Below, one piece after another: positions 18,744-25,726 of a stretch of DNA of 64,000 bases (positions within the stretch are counted from its first letter, which is position 1; the number at the start of each line of letters is the position of its first letter). Source of the DNA: Sphingobacterium yanglingense (GTDB taxonomy: Bacteria > Bacteroidota > Bacteroidia > Sphingobacteriales > Sphingobacteriaceae). Both the position numbers and the translations under genes were made by a program. The notes under the pieces were generated by a model. That model was given only the letters and a program-made list of their open reading frames with translations, ran no database searches and was not told where the DNA came from. Location of the stretch: assembly GCF_004363245.1 (NCBI RefSeq), contig NZ_SNYV01000011.1, positions 1,240,001 to 1,304,000 of the forward strand. Reading direction: 5' to 3'.

Positions 18744-19601
18744 TCAATTCACCCAATCAGCATACCTATACACGGTATTGACATGCCTTCGTCTGGATTC
18801 GACCCGGTCGTTGCTATTCCCTTCTACCGTGAGGATATACTGCCCCTGCCTCTCCTTCACCAATCCCACATGATGGATACGCTTTAGCCTGGCGCTGTAG
18901 ATGCCGAATAAGTCTGCAGATTGTACCCTATCCGTTTCCTTGTAGCTTCTTGCTTTGGGAAACAGCGCAGGGCTCCATGGATTACGAGGCGCCGACAACC
19001 CGGCCTGACCATAGCACCAGCTTACAAAGGCGGCACACCACTCGTAGCCCTTACCCAAGTTCGTATAGCGAAGGTATTCTTCAACACGGGGGCCGTCGTT
19101 GTTGCCCGTAGCTTCACGGACGCCTAGTTCTGCAGAAGCTATTTTAATGATATTATCTCTGTCCTCCATGCCGGACGGGCGTGACACTTTTGACCGCAAA
19201 AGTGTCCAAAACTCGTCGCTGGATATTTTTAAAACAATGGATTGTGCCTCCCCCTTCAATTTTTTAAAAATATCGAAGGCGACATTTTTCGATATTGTAC
19301 AGATAGAGCTATTAGCACTACCCAAATAAAACGGCCTAGGTTGCGCAAGGCGTAAAGAATTGTCGATTATTTCTGATAAGCAATCAGACTTGTCTGAGCG
19401 AAGTGAGTTGGTCTTATTGCCAGAAATAAGAAGACAATTTAGCCGAGCAACCAAGCCTTGATTTTTTGCTTCGTTTTGATCAAGCAAAACGAAGATGCCC
19501 TGCGCCGGCATAGAGGCGCCTACATTACTACTCCCACTGCCACTATCACTGCATAGAGCATTAAGAAGAAAACCGAGAAATAAAGAATACATTGTTGCCA
19601 T
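18744..19601 (-). CDS. CHAP-domain amidase/endopeptidase with atypical N-terminus
   Basis: The C-terminal about 140 residues form a CHAP/TIGR02594-like cysteine amidase or endopeptidase for peptidoglycan: IIKIASAELGVREATG, catalytic Cys189 in WCAAFVSWC, His244 in HHVGLV and Asn262 in VEGNS. The longest frame has a signal-like start (MATMYSLFLGFLLNALC) and overlaps the upstream gene by 82 bp. Internal starts are Met31 (19511, nine bases after the upstream stop) and Met145 (19169), which begins the domain itself. Residues 31-144 do not look like any part of CHAP enzymes, and their DNA holds three inverted repeats, so this stretch may be inserted or non-coding. It sits after a small membrane protein, an arrangement like lysis cassettes. 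Confidence 0.75.
   Translation of the reverse strand: MATMYSLFLGFLLNALCSDSGSGSSNVGASMPAQGIFVLLDQNEAKNQGLVARLNCLLISGNKTNSLRSDKSDCLSEIIDNSLRLAQPRPFYLGSANSSICTISKNVAFDIFKKLKGEAQSIVLKISSDEFWTLLRSKVSRPSGMEDRDNIIKIASAELGVREATGNNDGPRVEEYLRYTNLGKGYEWCAAFVSWCYGQAGLSAPRNPWSPALFPKARSYKETDRVQSADLFGIYSARLKRIHHVGLVKERQGQYILTVEGNSNDRVESRRRHVNTVYRYADWVN
19183..19494. repeat. Three inverted repeats within the N-terminal part of the CHAP gene
   Basis: Within about 310 bp there are three hairpins with near-perfect arms: 10 bp (19183-19192 with 19197-19206), 9 bp (19269-19277 with 19288-19296) and 10 bp (19469-19478 with 19485-19494). Such density is unusual inside a coding region and coincides exactly with the part of the reading frame that has no CHAP similarity. 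This suggests an inserted structured element or an RNA with a regulatory role. Confidence 0.6.
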
Positions 19602-19909
19602 GATGTCAATTGATTAAAATGTGAAAGAAAGTCCTTGCGGAAAGTTTTGAAAGGTTGCCATAGCAGTTCCTGCAACCATAGGCTACAGAGGATAGCAGCG
19701 AGCCCTACAGCGAGGCCAAATAGGCCTACCGTAAGGATTCCCAGATCAAGTACTCCGACTGCTGGATCTAGCGCCGAGAGCATTTTTGATAGTAAAGCAA
19801 AAGATAACATAAAGCAAATCAATAAACTTATTATAAATGCTTTAATATTACTAGTATAGATTTTCTGTACGTTATAAAAACATACTTTTTCTGTTGTTAG
19901 CGTTTCCAT
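19520..19909 (-). CDS. Small three-helix membrane protein, holin-like context
   Basis: A 129-residue protein with hydrophobic helices near residues 23-45, 53-78 and 105-128, and short polar loops between. I do not recognise a family. The size and topology, with a peptidoglycan-cleaving CHAP gene immediately downstream and overlapping, resemble a holin-endolysin pair, but no phage structural genes are present, so this is only a contextual guess. A bacterial envelope function is equally possible. The upstream 174 bp hold a 7-bp tandem array and a hairpin. Confidence 0.6.
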   Translation of the reverse strand: METLTTEKVCFYNVQKIYTSNIKAFIISLLICFMLSFALLSKMLSALDPAVGVLDLGILTVGLFGLAVGLAAILCSLWLQELLWQPFKTFRKDFLSHFNQLTSWQQCILYFSVFFLMLYAVIVAVGVVM

Positions 19910-19936
19910 TTCTGTTAGTATTTTATTGTTAGTATT

Positions 19937-19992
19937 GTGATTTGAGATATGAGATATGAGATATGAGATATGAGATTTGTGATATGAGACTG
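19937..19992. repeat. 7-bp tandem array, eight units
   Basis: Eight consecutive heptamers with consensus GAGATAT: four exact copies at 19944-19971, with single- or few-base variants on both sides. It lies upstream of the small membrane protein gene on the minus strand, in promoter or leader position. Short exact repeats of this kind can change length by slippage. Confidence 0.85.
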
Positions 19993-20030
19993 AGTGAAAC
20001 GAAGTCCCAAACTTGCTTCGGAATAAGTGA

Positions 20031-20065
20031 AGAGTGACGCGCGAACCTTGTTACTTCGTCACTCT
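20031..20065. other. Hairpin after the conserved unknown gene
   Basis: A 9-bp stem (20031-20039 with 20057-20065) lies 19 bases beyond the end of the minus-strand gene at 20084. It could be a terminator or a boundary between that gene and the membrane-protein/CHAP genes. No long U tract is seen. Confidence 0.45.
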
Positions 20066-20083
20066 ATCACTATGTCAATTCCC

Positions 20084-20842
20084 TTACGGTATATCCACAT
20101 CGACAATACTCATCGTATTGTATGGGTTATCCATTAAGGGGTAATACACCTCATTGACATGCTGATACATATCGATACCTATCATCATGTAGATTACTTT
20201 GGTCGAATCTGCCGGCACATTTACCGTCAGCGTCTCTGCTTGATGGTCGCCGATCAATGGGATGTAATCTGTTTCGATCACCTCGGGGCGCGGTATCTCC
20301 ATTGGATCCAGGGTCTGCTCTACTGCGGCCAATGTAAAGCGCATGTGTGTAGCGCCGGGCAGCAAGGTCACTGTAGACCGAGGATTGAAGGCCGGAATTG
20401 CCAAAGAGACCTCTCCCCTAACACGATCGAATGTGACAGGAAGATTTAAACCGATCATAAACGTCAAGCTACTGTTCAGATTGAACTCCAAACCTTTAAG
20501 AAGTAATGAATTTTCAGGTTTGAATACCCGTTCGCCACGTGCACTGACACTATCTGCCTTCTGTATGCGATGCACGACAGAGGTCAATCTATTGCGCAGC
20601 GTCTTGTCTCCAAAGCGCATCATCAGGTTGTTGAGCTGTATACGGATCAGCTTGGCGACAGATGATGCCGAACCGAACTCGGCCATATTCTCCCTCGTCC
20701 GTTGAAAATTTGGATCGGTCATGATCCGCTGCTTGTCCGCTCCACCAGGCGTACGCACCTCGTAGCCACGTGTTCTGCTCTTGCTGAAAGAAAGGTCTCC
20801 TACCTTCCCTTGCATTTTGATAAAACTCTTTTGTTTTGCCAT
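20084..20842 (-). CDS. Conserved Bacteroidetes protein of unknown function
   Basis: About 252 residues from the ATG at 20842 (a 45-bp longer frame lacks a sensible N-terminus). The opening MAKQKSFIKMQGKVGDLSFS and the block DPNFQRTRENMAEFGSASS belong, from memory, to a protein family frequent in Flavobacteriia and Sphingobacteriia, with no established role. There is no signal peptide or membrane helix. The C-terminal half looks beta-rich (FMIGLNLPVTFDRVRGEV; VIYMMIGIDMYQHVNEVYYPL). It leads the cassette containing the membrane protein, CHAP enzyme and lipoprotein, and its upstream region contains the 8-bp and 11-bp arrays. A structural or assembly protein is possible, but nothing in the sequence proves this. 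Confidence 0.75.
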   Translation of the reverse strand: MAKQKSFIKMQGKVGDLSFSKSRTRGYEVRTPGGADKQRIMTDPNFQRTRENMAEFGSASSVAKLIRIQLNNLMMRFGDKTLRNRLTSVVHRIQKADSVSARGERVFKPENSLLLKGLEFNLNSSLTFMIGLNLPVTFDRVRGEVSLAIPAFNPRSTVTLLPGATHMRFTLAAVEQTLDPMEIPRPEVIETDYIPLIGDHQAETLTVNVPADSTKVIYMMIGIDMYQHVNEVYYPLMDNPYNTMSIVDVDIP

Positions 20843-20949
20843 GATATTTAATTTTTGTTGACAATCCAAAGGTGCAATAGCCCACAACGGGGTCTGTCCA
20901 AAATGGCAGGATGTGACAGGAAAAAGCAGGAAGAGACAGAATGATTCGT

Positions 20950-21013
20950 TAACTTCTTAACTCTATAACTTCATAACTCTATAACTTCTTAACCTGACAA
21001 CTCGATAACAAAG
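20950..21013. repeat. 8-bp tandem array, eight units
   Basis: Eight octamers with TAAC (CAAC once) recurring at exact 8-bp steps: 20950, 20958, 20966, 20974, 20982, 20990, 20998 and 21006. The consensus is TAACTTCT/TAACTCTA. The same octamer family recurs at 31958. It is directly followed by the 11-bp array. Confidence 0.85.
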
Positions 21014-21099
21014 TACTAGAAAGGTACTGGAGAGCTACTAAAAAGGTACCCTAAAGGTACTAAAGAGGTACTAGAGAGGTACCTAAGAGCTACCAGGCG
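21012..21099. repeat. 11-bp tandem array, eight units
   Basis: Eight units with consensus GGTACTAGAGA. The TAC core recurs at exactly 11-bp steps: 21014, 21025, 21036, 21047, 21058, 21069, 21080 and 21091. Two units have GCTAC instead of GGTAC. The spacing is close to one helical turn, so identical faces are presented along the DNA. It lies about 170 bp upstream of the conserved unknown gene on the minus strand. Confidence 0.88.
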
Positions 21100-21353
21100 C
21101 CGTAGCTCTATCGGCTGTCATCTCTGGAAAATGAGACCAATCCCAGTGTCTTGTGCTCCGATTGCGAAAACAATAACTAAAGAACTATGTTACATCAGTA
21201 TTATTAACTTTCTCCAATACAGAGCCATTGTATAAATCATTCATGGTAAACAATTGGGAGGTATCTTGCTGACAGGAGGATCATGGTCTCACCATGGGCA
21301 GCCCCAGCCAGGCCTTATATTGCCTAGCCCCTGCCCTCTCTACCCATGCCATT

Positions 21354-21554
21354 ATGTCCAAAAAACCAAGACTATGCATATACCCCAAGGATGTCGAAAT
21401 CATATTAGACCTCAGCCCTAGGCAGGCCTATAGACGCTACCAAACTGTCAAGGATGCCTATGGAAAGCTCAAACATCAGGAGCTTACTTTTCGCGAATTT
21501 GCCGAATACTACGGTCTACCGCTAGGCGATGTTTATGATAAACTACAGCCTTAG
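21354..21554 (+). CDS. Small HTH-like protein conserved in Bacteroidetes
   Basis: A 66-residue protein from the ATG at 21354 (a longer frame from 21294 is poorly coding-like). The pattern RLCIYPKDVEIILDLSPRQAY, then KLKHQELTFREFAEYYGLP, matches from memory a small family common in Bacteroidetes accessory regions and near mobile elements. The helix-turn-helix-like arrangement suggests DNA binding, perhaps excisionase-like. It stands alone on the plus strand at the edge of the tandem-array cassette and may control it. Function is unproven. Confidence 0.65.
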   Translation: MSKKPRLCIYPKDVEIILDLSPRQAYRRYQTVKDAYGKLKHQELTFREFAEYYGLPLGDVYDKLQP

Positions 21555-21596
21555 CTGCAGCAAAACATCCCGCTAGGAGCTGTTATTTTTCACGCA

Positions 21597-22703
21597 TTAT
21601 TCGTCCTCTTCTTTCGTATTCCGTCCCCTTTCCGACAGCTCCTTTGCTTTGTTCATCGCACACTCCAATTCCTCTAGATAAACACGCAAGCGCTCCCAAT
21701 ATGCCCTACCGACATCCACCTTCTCGTCACCATAAAGATCAAGATATGACCTATCATCTCTGGTCTCCACAGCACGTATCGACAGCACATTGATCAGTTC
21801 GTCTGATTTGTTCTTCATCAATATAGATGGACATAAACTCTCCAAAGCCGACAACGCGCTAATAGCTAATAACACCTTCCTTCCATCAACCAATAGGGCA
21901 TAAAACAACTTGACACCATCCTCTTTCTCTATATATACCTTAGACAGAAAACGCACCGGCATACTCACAAATCCTACGCTGTCGAAGCTCACTTCTATCT
22001 TCTTGTCCATATCCGACAGTATGCTCCAGGCATATATCAAGTGTAGTGCACAATCCCCACAGCCTGCCCGCTGCGACTCCAATTCGGCCTTTGCTTCTGC
22101 CAGCTCCCCTTTCAACCTTTCGTTTGCATGTTCCAATTCGACAGCCTTTTCTTCACTCGCCGACAGCTCAGCACGTAATCCCATAAGCTCTACTTGAAGA
22201 AGCTCTCTTGCTTTCTGCAAACCGTATACAAAATAATATACCTGCTGCAATAATACACAGACCATCACCAGTACAAAATCCCGCTCCATATACCCTATTT
22301 CAAAGAGATCTGCATTAAATAATCCTAGATAGATCCAACGCACCATATGCAGTACAACTGCGCCTAGAACCGGGCACAACATCCAGAGCTGGAATATCCA
22401 TCTACCCGTTTTGTACCTGCTCCAATATGGGCTCTTATCCAAGCTATACACCGTCATTCCGACCACCAGCACAAGCGGAACCATCAGTATGATATTGAGC
22501 AAAAAAGTCATCACATACCGCTCCAGCAAGAGCCATTTTAACACGGGAACTGAAGTCGTATAAAATGTCACCAGCAAAGCGGAAGACAGCACCATTATAC
22601 TCAGCGCCCCCACACGCCCATACCAAGAACCGAAAAAAGAAACCGCGAACCGGCCTAAAGAACTAGCCCAGCCTTTGACAGACTTGAAAAGAGATTGCAT
22701 CAT
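21597..22703 (-). CDS. Membrane-bound LytTR-like regulator with coiled coil
   Basis: About 368 residues. The N-terminal half carries four hydrophobic helices (about residues 30-55, 65-90, 105-130 and 145-170), followed by a charged coiled coil (ELMGLRAELSASEEKAVELE through about residue 215). The C-terminal about 110 residues look like a degenerate LytTR DNA-binding domain: SKVYIEKEDGVKLFYALLVD, then DGRKVLLAISALSALESL, then YLDLYGDEKVDVGRAYWERL. The usual HRSYIVN block is altered to KNKSDELINV. No histidine-kinase motifs are present. It may sense the membrane or dimerise to bind DNA directly. The start at Met14 of the longest frame is uncertain. The family assignment is by eye and would need a profile search. 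Confidence 0.55.
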   Translation of the reverse strand: MMQSLFKSVKGWASSLGRFAVSFFGSWYGRVGALSIMVLSSALLVTFYTTSVPVLKWLLLERYVMTFLLNIILMVPLVLVVGMTVYSLDKSPYWSRYKTGRWIFQLWMLCPVLGAVVLHMVRWIYLGLFNADLFEIGYMERDFVLVMVCVLLQQVYYFVYGLQKARELLQVELMGLRAELSASEEKAVELEHANERLKGELAEAKAELESQRAGCGDCALHLIYAWSILSDMDKKIEVSFDSVGFVSMPVRFLSKVYIEKEDGVKLFYALLVDGRKVLLAISALSALESLCPSILMKNKSDELINVLSIRAVETRDDRSYLDLYGDEKVDVGRAYWERLRVYLEELECAMNKAKELSERGRNTKEEDE

Positions 22704-22742
22704 AATCGTATTTGTATTTAGGTCGACCACAAGTTTATACAA

Positions 22743-23054
22743 ATAACTTAGTACAAAAAATGAGCATTATCACTCTTTTCTATGATATATCCCCAAACTC
22801 GCTCTCACTGAAGCATTTTTATGATTACAAAAGGGCTTTTCAGGATTTCAGACAGAATTTTTATTTTACCCTCGGGAAAATAAAAACATCGATTAGGCTC
22901 CGTAAACACAGATTTTTTCACATCGAGAATTTCTCCAAGCACCTCCAGGAAATATCCTTCAGATTTACTTCTTTTCATCTGCCTTCAATTATACATTAGT
23001 ACAGGAGACATCAGAACCATGTCTATTATTAAGTACAATTAAAACCCTAACAAA
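22743..23054. other. Intergenic region between the LytTR-like gene and the small plus-strand ORF
   Basis: About 310 bp between divergent units. I see no RNA gene, repeat or consensus -7 box. A plus-strand open frame crosses it (22712-22999) but has no recognisable content. Confidence 0.5.
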
Positions 23055-23201
23055 ATGAAAAATCATCTTTTTACACCAGAAACGGCCTACGAGTCCCCAC
23101 AAACCGGGCAGGCCAGTGCTCCCGAAAAACCATCCGATAGCGAATCCAAAAGATTGGCTGGAAGCATATTGACCACACGTACGAGCTATCGCTCACCTTA
23201 A
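23055..23201 (+). CDS. Possible 48-residue peptide before the AraC-type regulator
   Basis: ATG-started frame of 48 codons, polar and rich in Ser, Pro, Glu and Lys (SAPEKPSDSESKRLAG), with no Cys, no signal peptide and no known motif. The A-rich sequence just ahead of the ATG is typical of Bacteroidetes translation starts. It ends 27 bases before the longest frame of the AraC-type gene, so the two could be cotranscribed. It may be a real small protein, a leader peptide or noise. Confidence 0.35.
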   Translation: MKNHLFTPETAYESPQTGQASAPEKPSDSESKRLAGSILTTRTSYRSP

Positions 23202-23228
23202 AATCACAGTAATATCTCATACCGCCAT

Positions 23229-24248
23229 GTGCTATACCTCCGCATGGCGGTTAATGAGCAACTAACTCCAGCAGTAATGATCCGAAGCCTAATTGTCCAG
23301 CCCCAGCGCTACTACCCCCATGCCCGAGAGAGCAGTGAACTACCGCGAGGTAGCAGCTACCGTATGGGTTATGCCGAGGCCAAGAGCTGGCAGATCGACG
23401 ACAGCTGGTGTAGTATACAATGGTACAAGAGTAAGTACATCCTACCCTATTGTATCGAAGTAGAAGCTAAGGAACCGCTGTATCTTCCTATTACATTCGT
23501 GCACCCTGATATACACTGGCAATATGCACTGAAGGGCGGCTATGGCATCGAGGGGATAAAGCACAACAATCCTATCCTAACAGAAGGCCAGCACCATAAG
23601 CTTTATGCAGTCTGCGGCGATTTCACTAGCTACATGCCTATAGGTCGGCACCTTATTATAGGGTACAGTATTGCGGCAAGCTGGCTGGAAAAACACAGAT
23701 CTACCCATGAACTATGTACCCAGGATATATCGATCACACTATTGGCCGACAGCCTCTATCATAGCACCCCCGCTCCCATTACGTCAAATATGCTTACCGA
23801 GCTTTATTATATATTGGAACACCCTCGGATAGCCGGCATACAGCAGGACACCAACGTCTATGCGGCTGTAGGGCGTTTGCAGAGCCTGCACGAGCAACAG
23901 GAAAATTCCGATCCGGCCCCGATCGCCCCACAAACACAAATAGTAGAAGCCATACGGCTTCATATCGAGCACTGCTTAGCAAACAAAAAGCTGATACCCA
24001 GCATCCGAGAACTAAGTACCAAATATAAGATCAGTCAAAAATGCCTGAATAAAGCCCATAAGAAACTATACGATATGAACCTATCGCAACACATCAGCGA
24101 TAGGCGACTAGAAGAGGCAGCTCTGCTGCTAAAAAGCGGCTCCAGTGTAAAAGAAGTCACCTTCATCCTACACTACCACGATATCCCTGCCTTCAGCAAC
24201 ACGTTCAAAGACAAATACGGTGTAGCACCCAGTCAATATCAGCAATAA
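23229..24248 (+). CDS. AraC/XylS-family transcriptional regulator
   Basis: 339 residues in the longest frame. The C-terminal about 100 residues form the AraC double helix-turn-helix (IPSIRELSTKYKISQKCLNK, then VKEVTFILHYHDIPAFSNTF, ending KDKYGVAPSQYQQ). The N-terminal about 220 residues resemble no sensor domain that I recognise. Met6 and Met17 are alternative starts. It precedes the small membrane protein, the MauE-like protein and the two-Cys peptide on the same strand and is the obvious candidate to control them, and perhaps also the convergent TlpA/SusD/SusC genes; that is inference from position. Confidence 0.85.
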   Translation: MLYLRMAVNEQLTPAVMIRSLIVQPQRYYPHARESSELPRGSSYRMGYAEAKSWQIDDSWCSIQWYKSKYILPYCIEVEAKEPLYLPITFVHPDIHWQYALKGGYGIEGIKHNNPILTEGQHHKLYAVCGDFTSYMPIGRHLIIGYSIAASWLEKHRSTHELCTQDISITLLADSLYHSTPAPITSNMLTELYYILEHPRIAGIQQDTNVYAAVGRLQSLHEQQENSDPAPIAPQTQIVEAIRLHIEHCLANKKLIPSIRELSTKYKISQKCLNKAHKKLYDMNLSQHISDRRLEEAALLLKSGSSVKEVTFILHYHDIPAFSNTFKDKYGVAPSQYQQ

Positions 24249-24316
24249 ACCAGCACAGTCCATTTTTTACAACTGATTGGGCCAATTATTACAACCAAGC
24301 TCCCTGCTTTCGCAGC

Positions 24317-24324
24317 TAACTTTG
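24317..24324 (+). promoter_or_regulatory. -7 box (TAnnTTTG) before the MauE/peptide genes
   Basis: TAACTTTG matches TAnnTTTG and lies about 50 nt before the start at 24373, a normal distance. No clear -33 TTG is seen. Confidence 0.4.
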
Positions 24325-24372
24325 GTTTATCAATACAACGAAGATCATTGTGCGTAAATAAACAACAAGGTT

Positions 24373-24696
24373 ATGATTATTAAAAAAGACATAAAAATAA
24401 AGATACTAGTGACAATACTATTTTTAGTAGCGCTAGCTATAATCATCTTACCAGCTTATTTCAACCGCAATAAATCCTACGCCTGTACAATCCAATTTGT
24501 AGACTCCGTCAATGGTAAAGTTGTCATGAGCTTCGATGCAACCTGCAAAGATGATGGTCAAGAAACAGAACGAGACCCCTATTATACACACCGTGTTTAC
24601 AGCTTTGAGACCTATAGTGTCGAAAAGGAAAAACAGCAAAACGATACCATCCACGAAAACACTTACTACAACATGGATACTTATCAAGCGGAATAG
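24373..24696 (+). CDS. Small membrane-anchored protein of unknown function
   Basis: A 107-residue protein with a basic N-terminus and one hydrophobic segment (residues 9-29, ILVTILFLVALAIIILPAYF), followed by a polar exported domain with two Cys (YACTIQFVD and ATCKDD). I do not recognise it. The paired Cys residues fit the disulfide theme of its neighbours. It is first in a plus-strand group followed at 24857 by the MauE-like gene. Base composition is more AT-rich than in the AraC gene before it. Confidence 0.6.
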   Translation: MIIKKDIKIKILVTILFLVALAIIILPAYFNRNKSYACTIQFVDSVNGKVVMSFDATCKDDGQETERDPYYTHRVYSFETYSVEKEKQQNDTIHENTYYNMDTYQAE

Positions 24697-24856
24697 AGAA
24701 AAAATATAAGAAGACATGAACATCGAAAACATCAAAAGAAAATTCAGCGTATTCCCCCGGTAGGCGGGCAGAAAACAAGGAACAGGAGAAAGCATCTTCG
24801 GTAGAAGGTCATCTCACAGCAAAAATCTGAGAACACAACCATAAAACAGAGAAGAC

Positions 24857-25384
24857 ATGCAACAGCTTAGCAATAAAGCGAAAATAGCATCGGTTATTGA
24901 CCGCATAGTCCAATATAGTGCCATACAATGGCTCCGTGATAAAGGACTATGGGTATATAAAAAGCTTCCATTGGGGATTACCTACGGATATGCATTTCTA
25001 TATATGTATACCGGCTATGATAAGCTTCGGCATGTGGAGGTGTTTATAAAAGGGAATCGTAAAATACCACTTATAGGACATTATGCCGAGCTTATTGGCT
25101 GGGGTATTCCCCTATTAGAGATCCTACTAGCAGTACTATTGGTATTTACTTTTGGGAGGGCACGACAAATCGCATTAAGAGTATCAGTTATCATGATGGG
25201 CATATTTACTTTGTATCTGCTTTTAATGCTCCTGTTTGTACCAGATCGGATCTGTCATTGCGGTGGTGTGATCGAATCGATGGACTGGACGACACACCTC
25301 ATTTTTAACCTAGTTTGGTTGGGTGCTGGAATCTTTGCCATCAAAAAACTCAATAATTATAAACGACTAAATTTAGAGTCATGA
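24857..25384 (+). CDS. MauE/DoxX-like redox-associated membrane protein
   Basis: 175 residues with four predicted membrane helices (about 40-58, 80-100, 108-132 and 147-165). The motif CHCGGV near residue 135, preceded by LLFVPDRI, is typical of Bacteroidetes MauE-like proteins. In methylamine dehydrogenase biogenesis MauE works with the thioredoxin-like MauD to form or rearrange disulfides in a small exported subunit. Here its last codons overlap the start of a short exported peptide with two Cys (ATGA overlap), and a TlpA-like thioredoxin gene follows convergently, so the same type of chemistry is likely. DoxX-type alternatives are possible. Confidence 0.78.
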   Translation: MQQLSNKAKIASVIDRIVQYSAIQWLRDKGLWVYKKLPLGITYGYAFLYMYTGYDKLRHVEVFIKGNRKIPLIGHYAELIGWGIPLLEILLAVLLVFTFGRARQIALRVSVIMMGIFTLYLLLMLLFVPDRICHCGGVIESMDWTTHLIFNLVWLGAGIFAIKKLNNYKRLNLES

Positions 25385-25698
25385 AAAATCAAATTAAAAA
25401 ATTAGTTAATACAGTATTGTTCGGTGCAGCAATACTTGGTGGTGCCATTACGATGCAATCGTTTAGTGAAAAAGAAGTTAGTGGACACTTAGTAAACAAA
25501 GGAAGTGGAAGATTTGAATTACGCAGTAGTGTCAATCCTATGAACTGTACTCCAACAGAGCCAACGGCTTGTACGTATCAAATCTTATCTCCTGAAAACA
25601 TCCCAACTCAGGATAGCTATACTGAGAGTGAATTAGCGACTTTTGAAGCTAATGGATGGATATCGCCATCTAGTTCTAACGGTGTATATCAAAACTAA
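25381..25698 (+). CDS. Short exported two-cysteine peptide (DUF6520-like)
   Basis: A 105-residue protein with an N-terminal signal sequence (hydrophobic residues 9-27, NTVLFGAAILGGAITMQSF) and a small mature part containing exactly two Cys in NCTPTEPTACTY, spaced eight residues apart and likely disulfide-bonded. From memory it resembles the DUF6520 group of small Bacteroidetes exported proteins that occur beside MauE/DoxX-like genes. Translation is coupled to the MauE-like gene by a 4-base ATGA overlap. It may be a secreted signal, a surface peptide or a substrate of the nearby SusC/SusD pair; no function is established. Confidence 0.7.
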   Translation: MKNQIKKLVNTVLFGAAILGGAITMQSFSEKEVSGHLVNKGSGRFELRSSVNPMNCTPTEPTACTYQILSPENIPTQDSYTESELATFEANGWISPSSSNGVYQN

Positions 25699-25726
25699 AG
25701 GATGGGGGGAAATCCCCCCTCCTTTT
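25697..25726. terminator. Bidirectional terminator between convergent genes
   Basis: A six-G/six-C core with 4-nt loop (25704-25709, 25714-25719), flanked by AAGGA/TCCTT with one bulged base, followed by TTTTATTTG. It immediately follows the two-Cys peptide gene and reaches the stop codon of the convergent thioredoxin gene, so it can serve both transcripts. Confidence 0.82.

Noticed and set aside
19520..19909. Firm holin assignment for the small membrane protein
   Set aside because: Only size, topology and neighbours support it; no family motif and no phage genes nearby.
22712..22999. 95-residue plus-strand frame crossing the LytTR-like gene start
   Set aside because: It overlaps the start of a better gene, and its sequence looks like translation of AT-rich non-coding DNA.
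24716..24763. 15-codon frame MNIENIKRKFSVFPR
   Set aside because: Too short and without context beyond lying between two genes; no reason to treat it as expressed.
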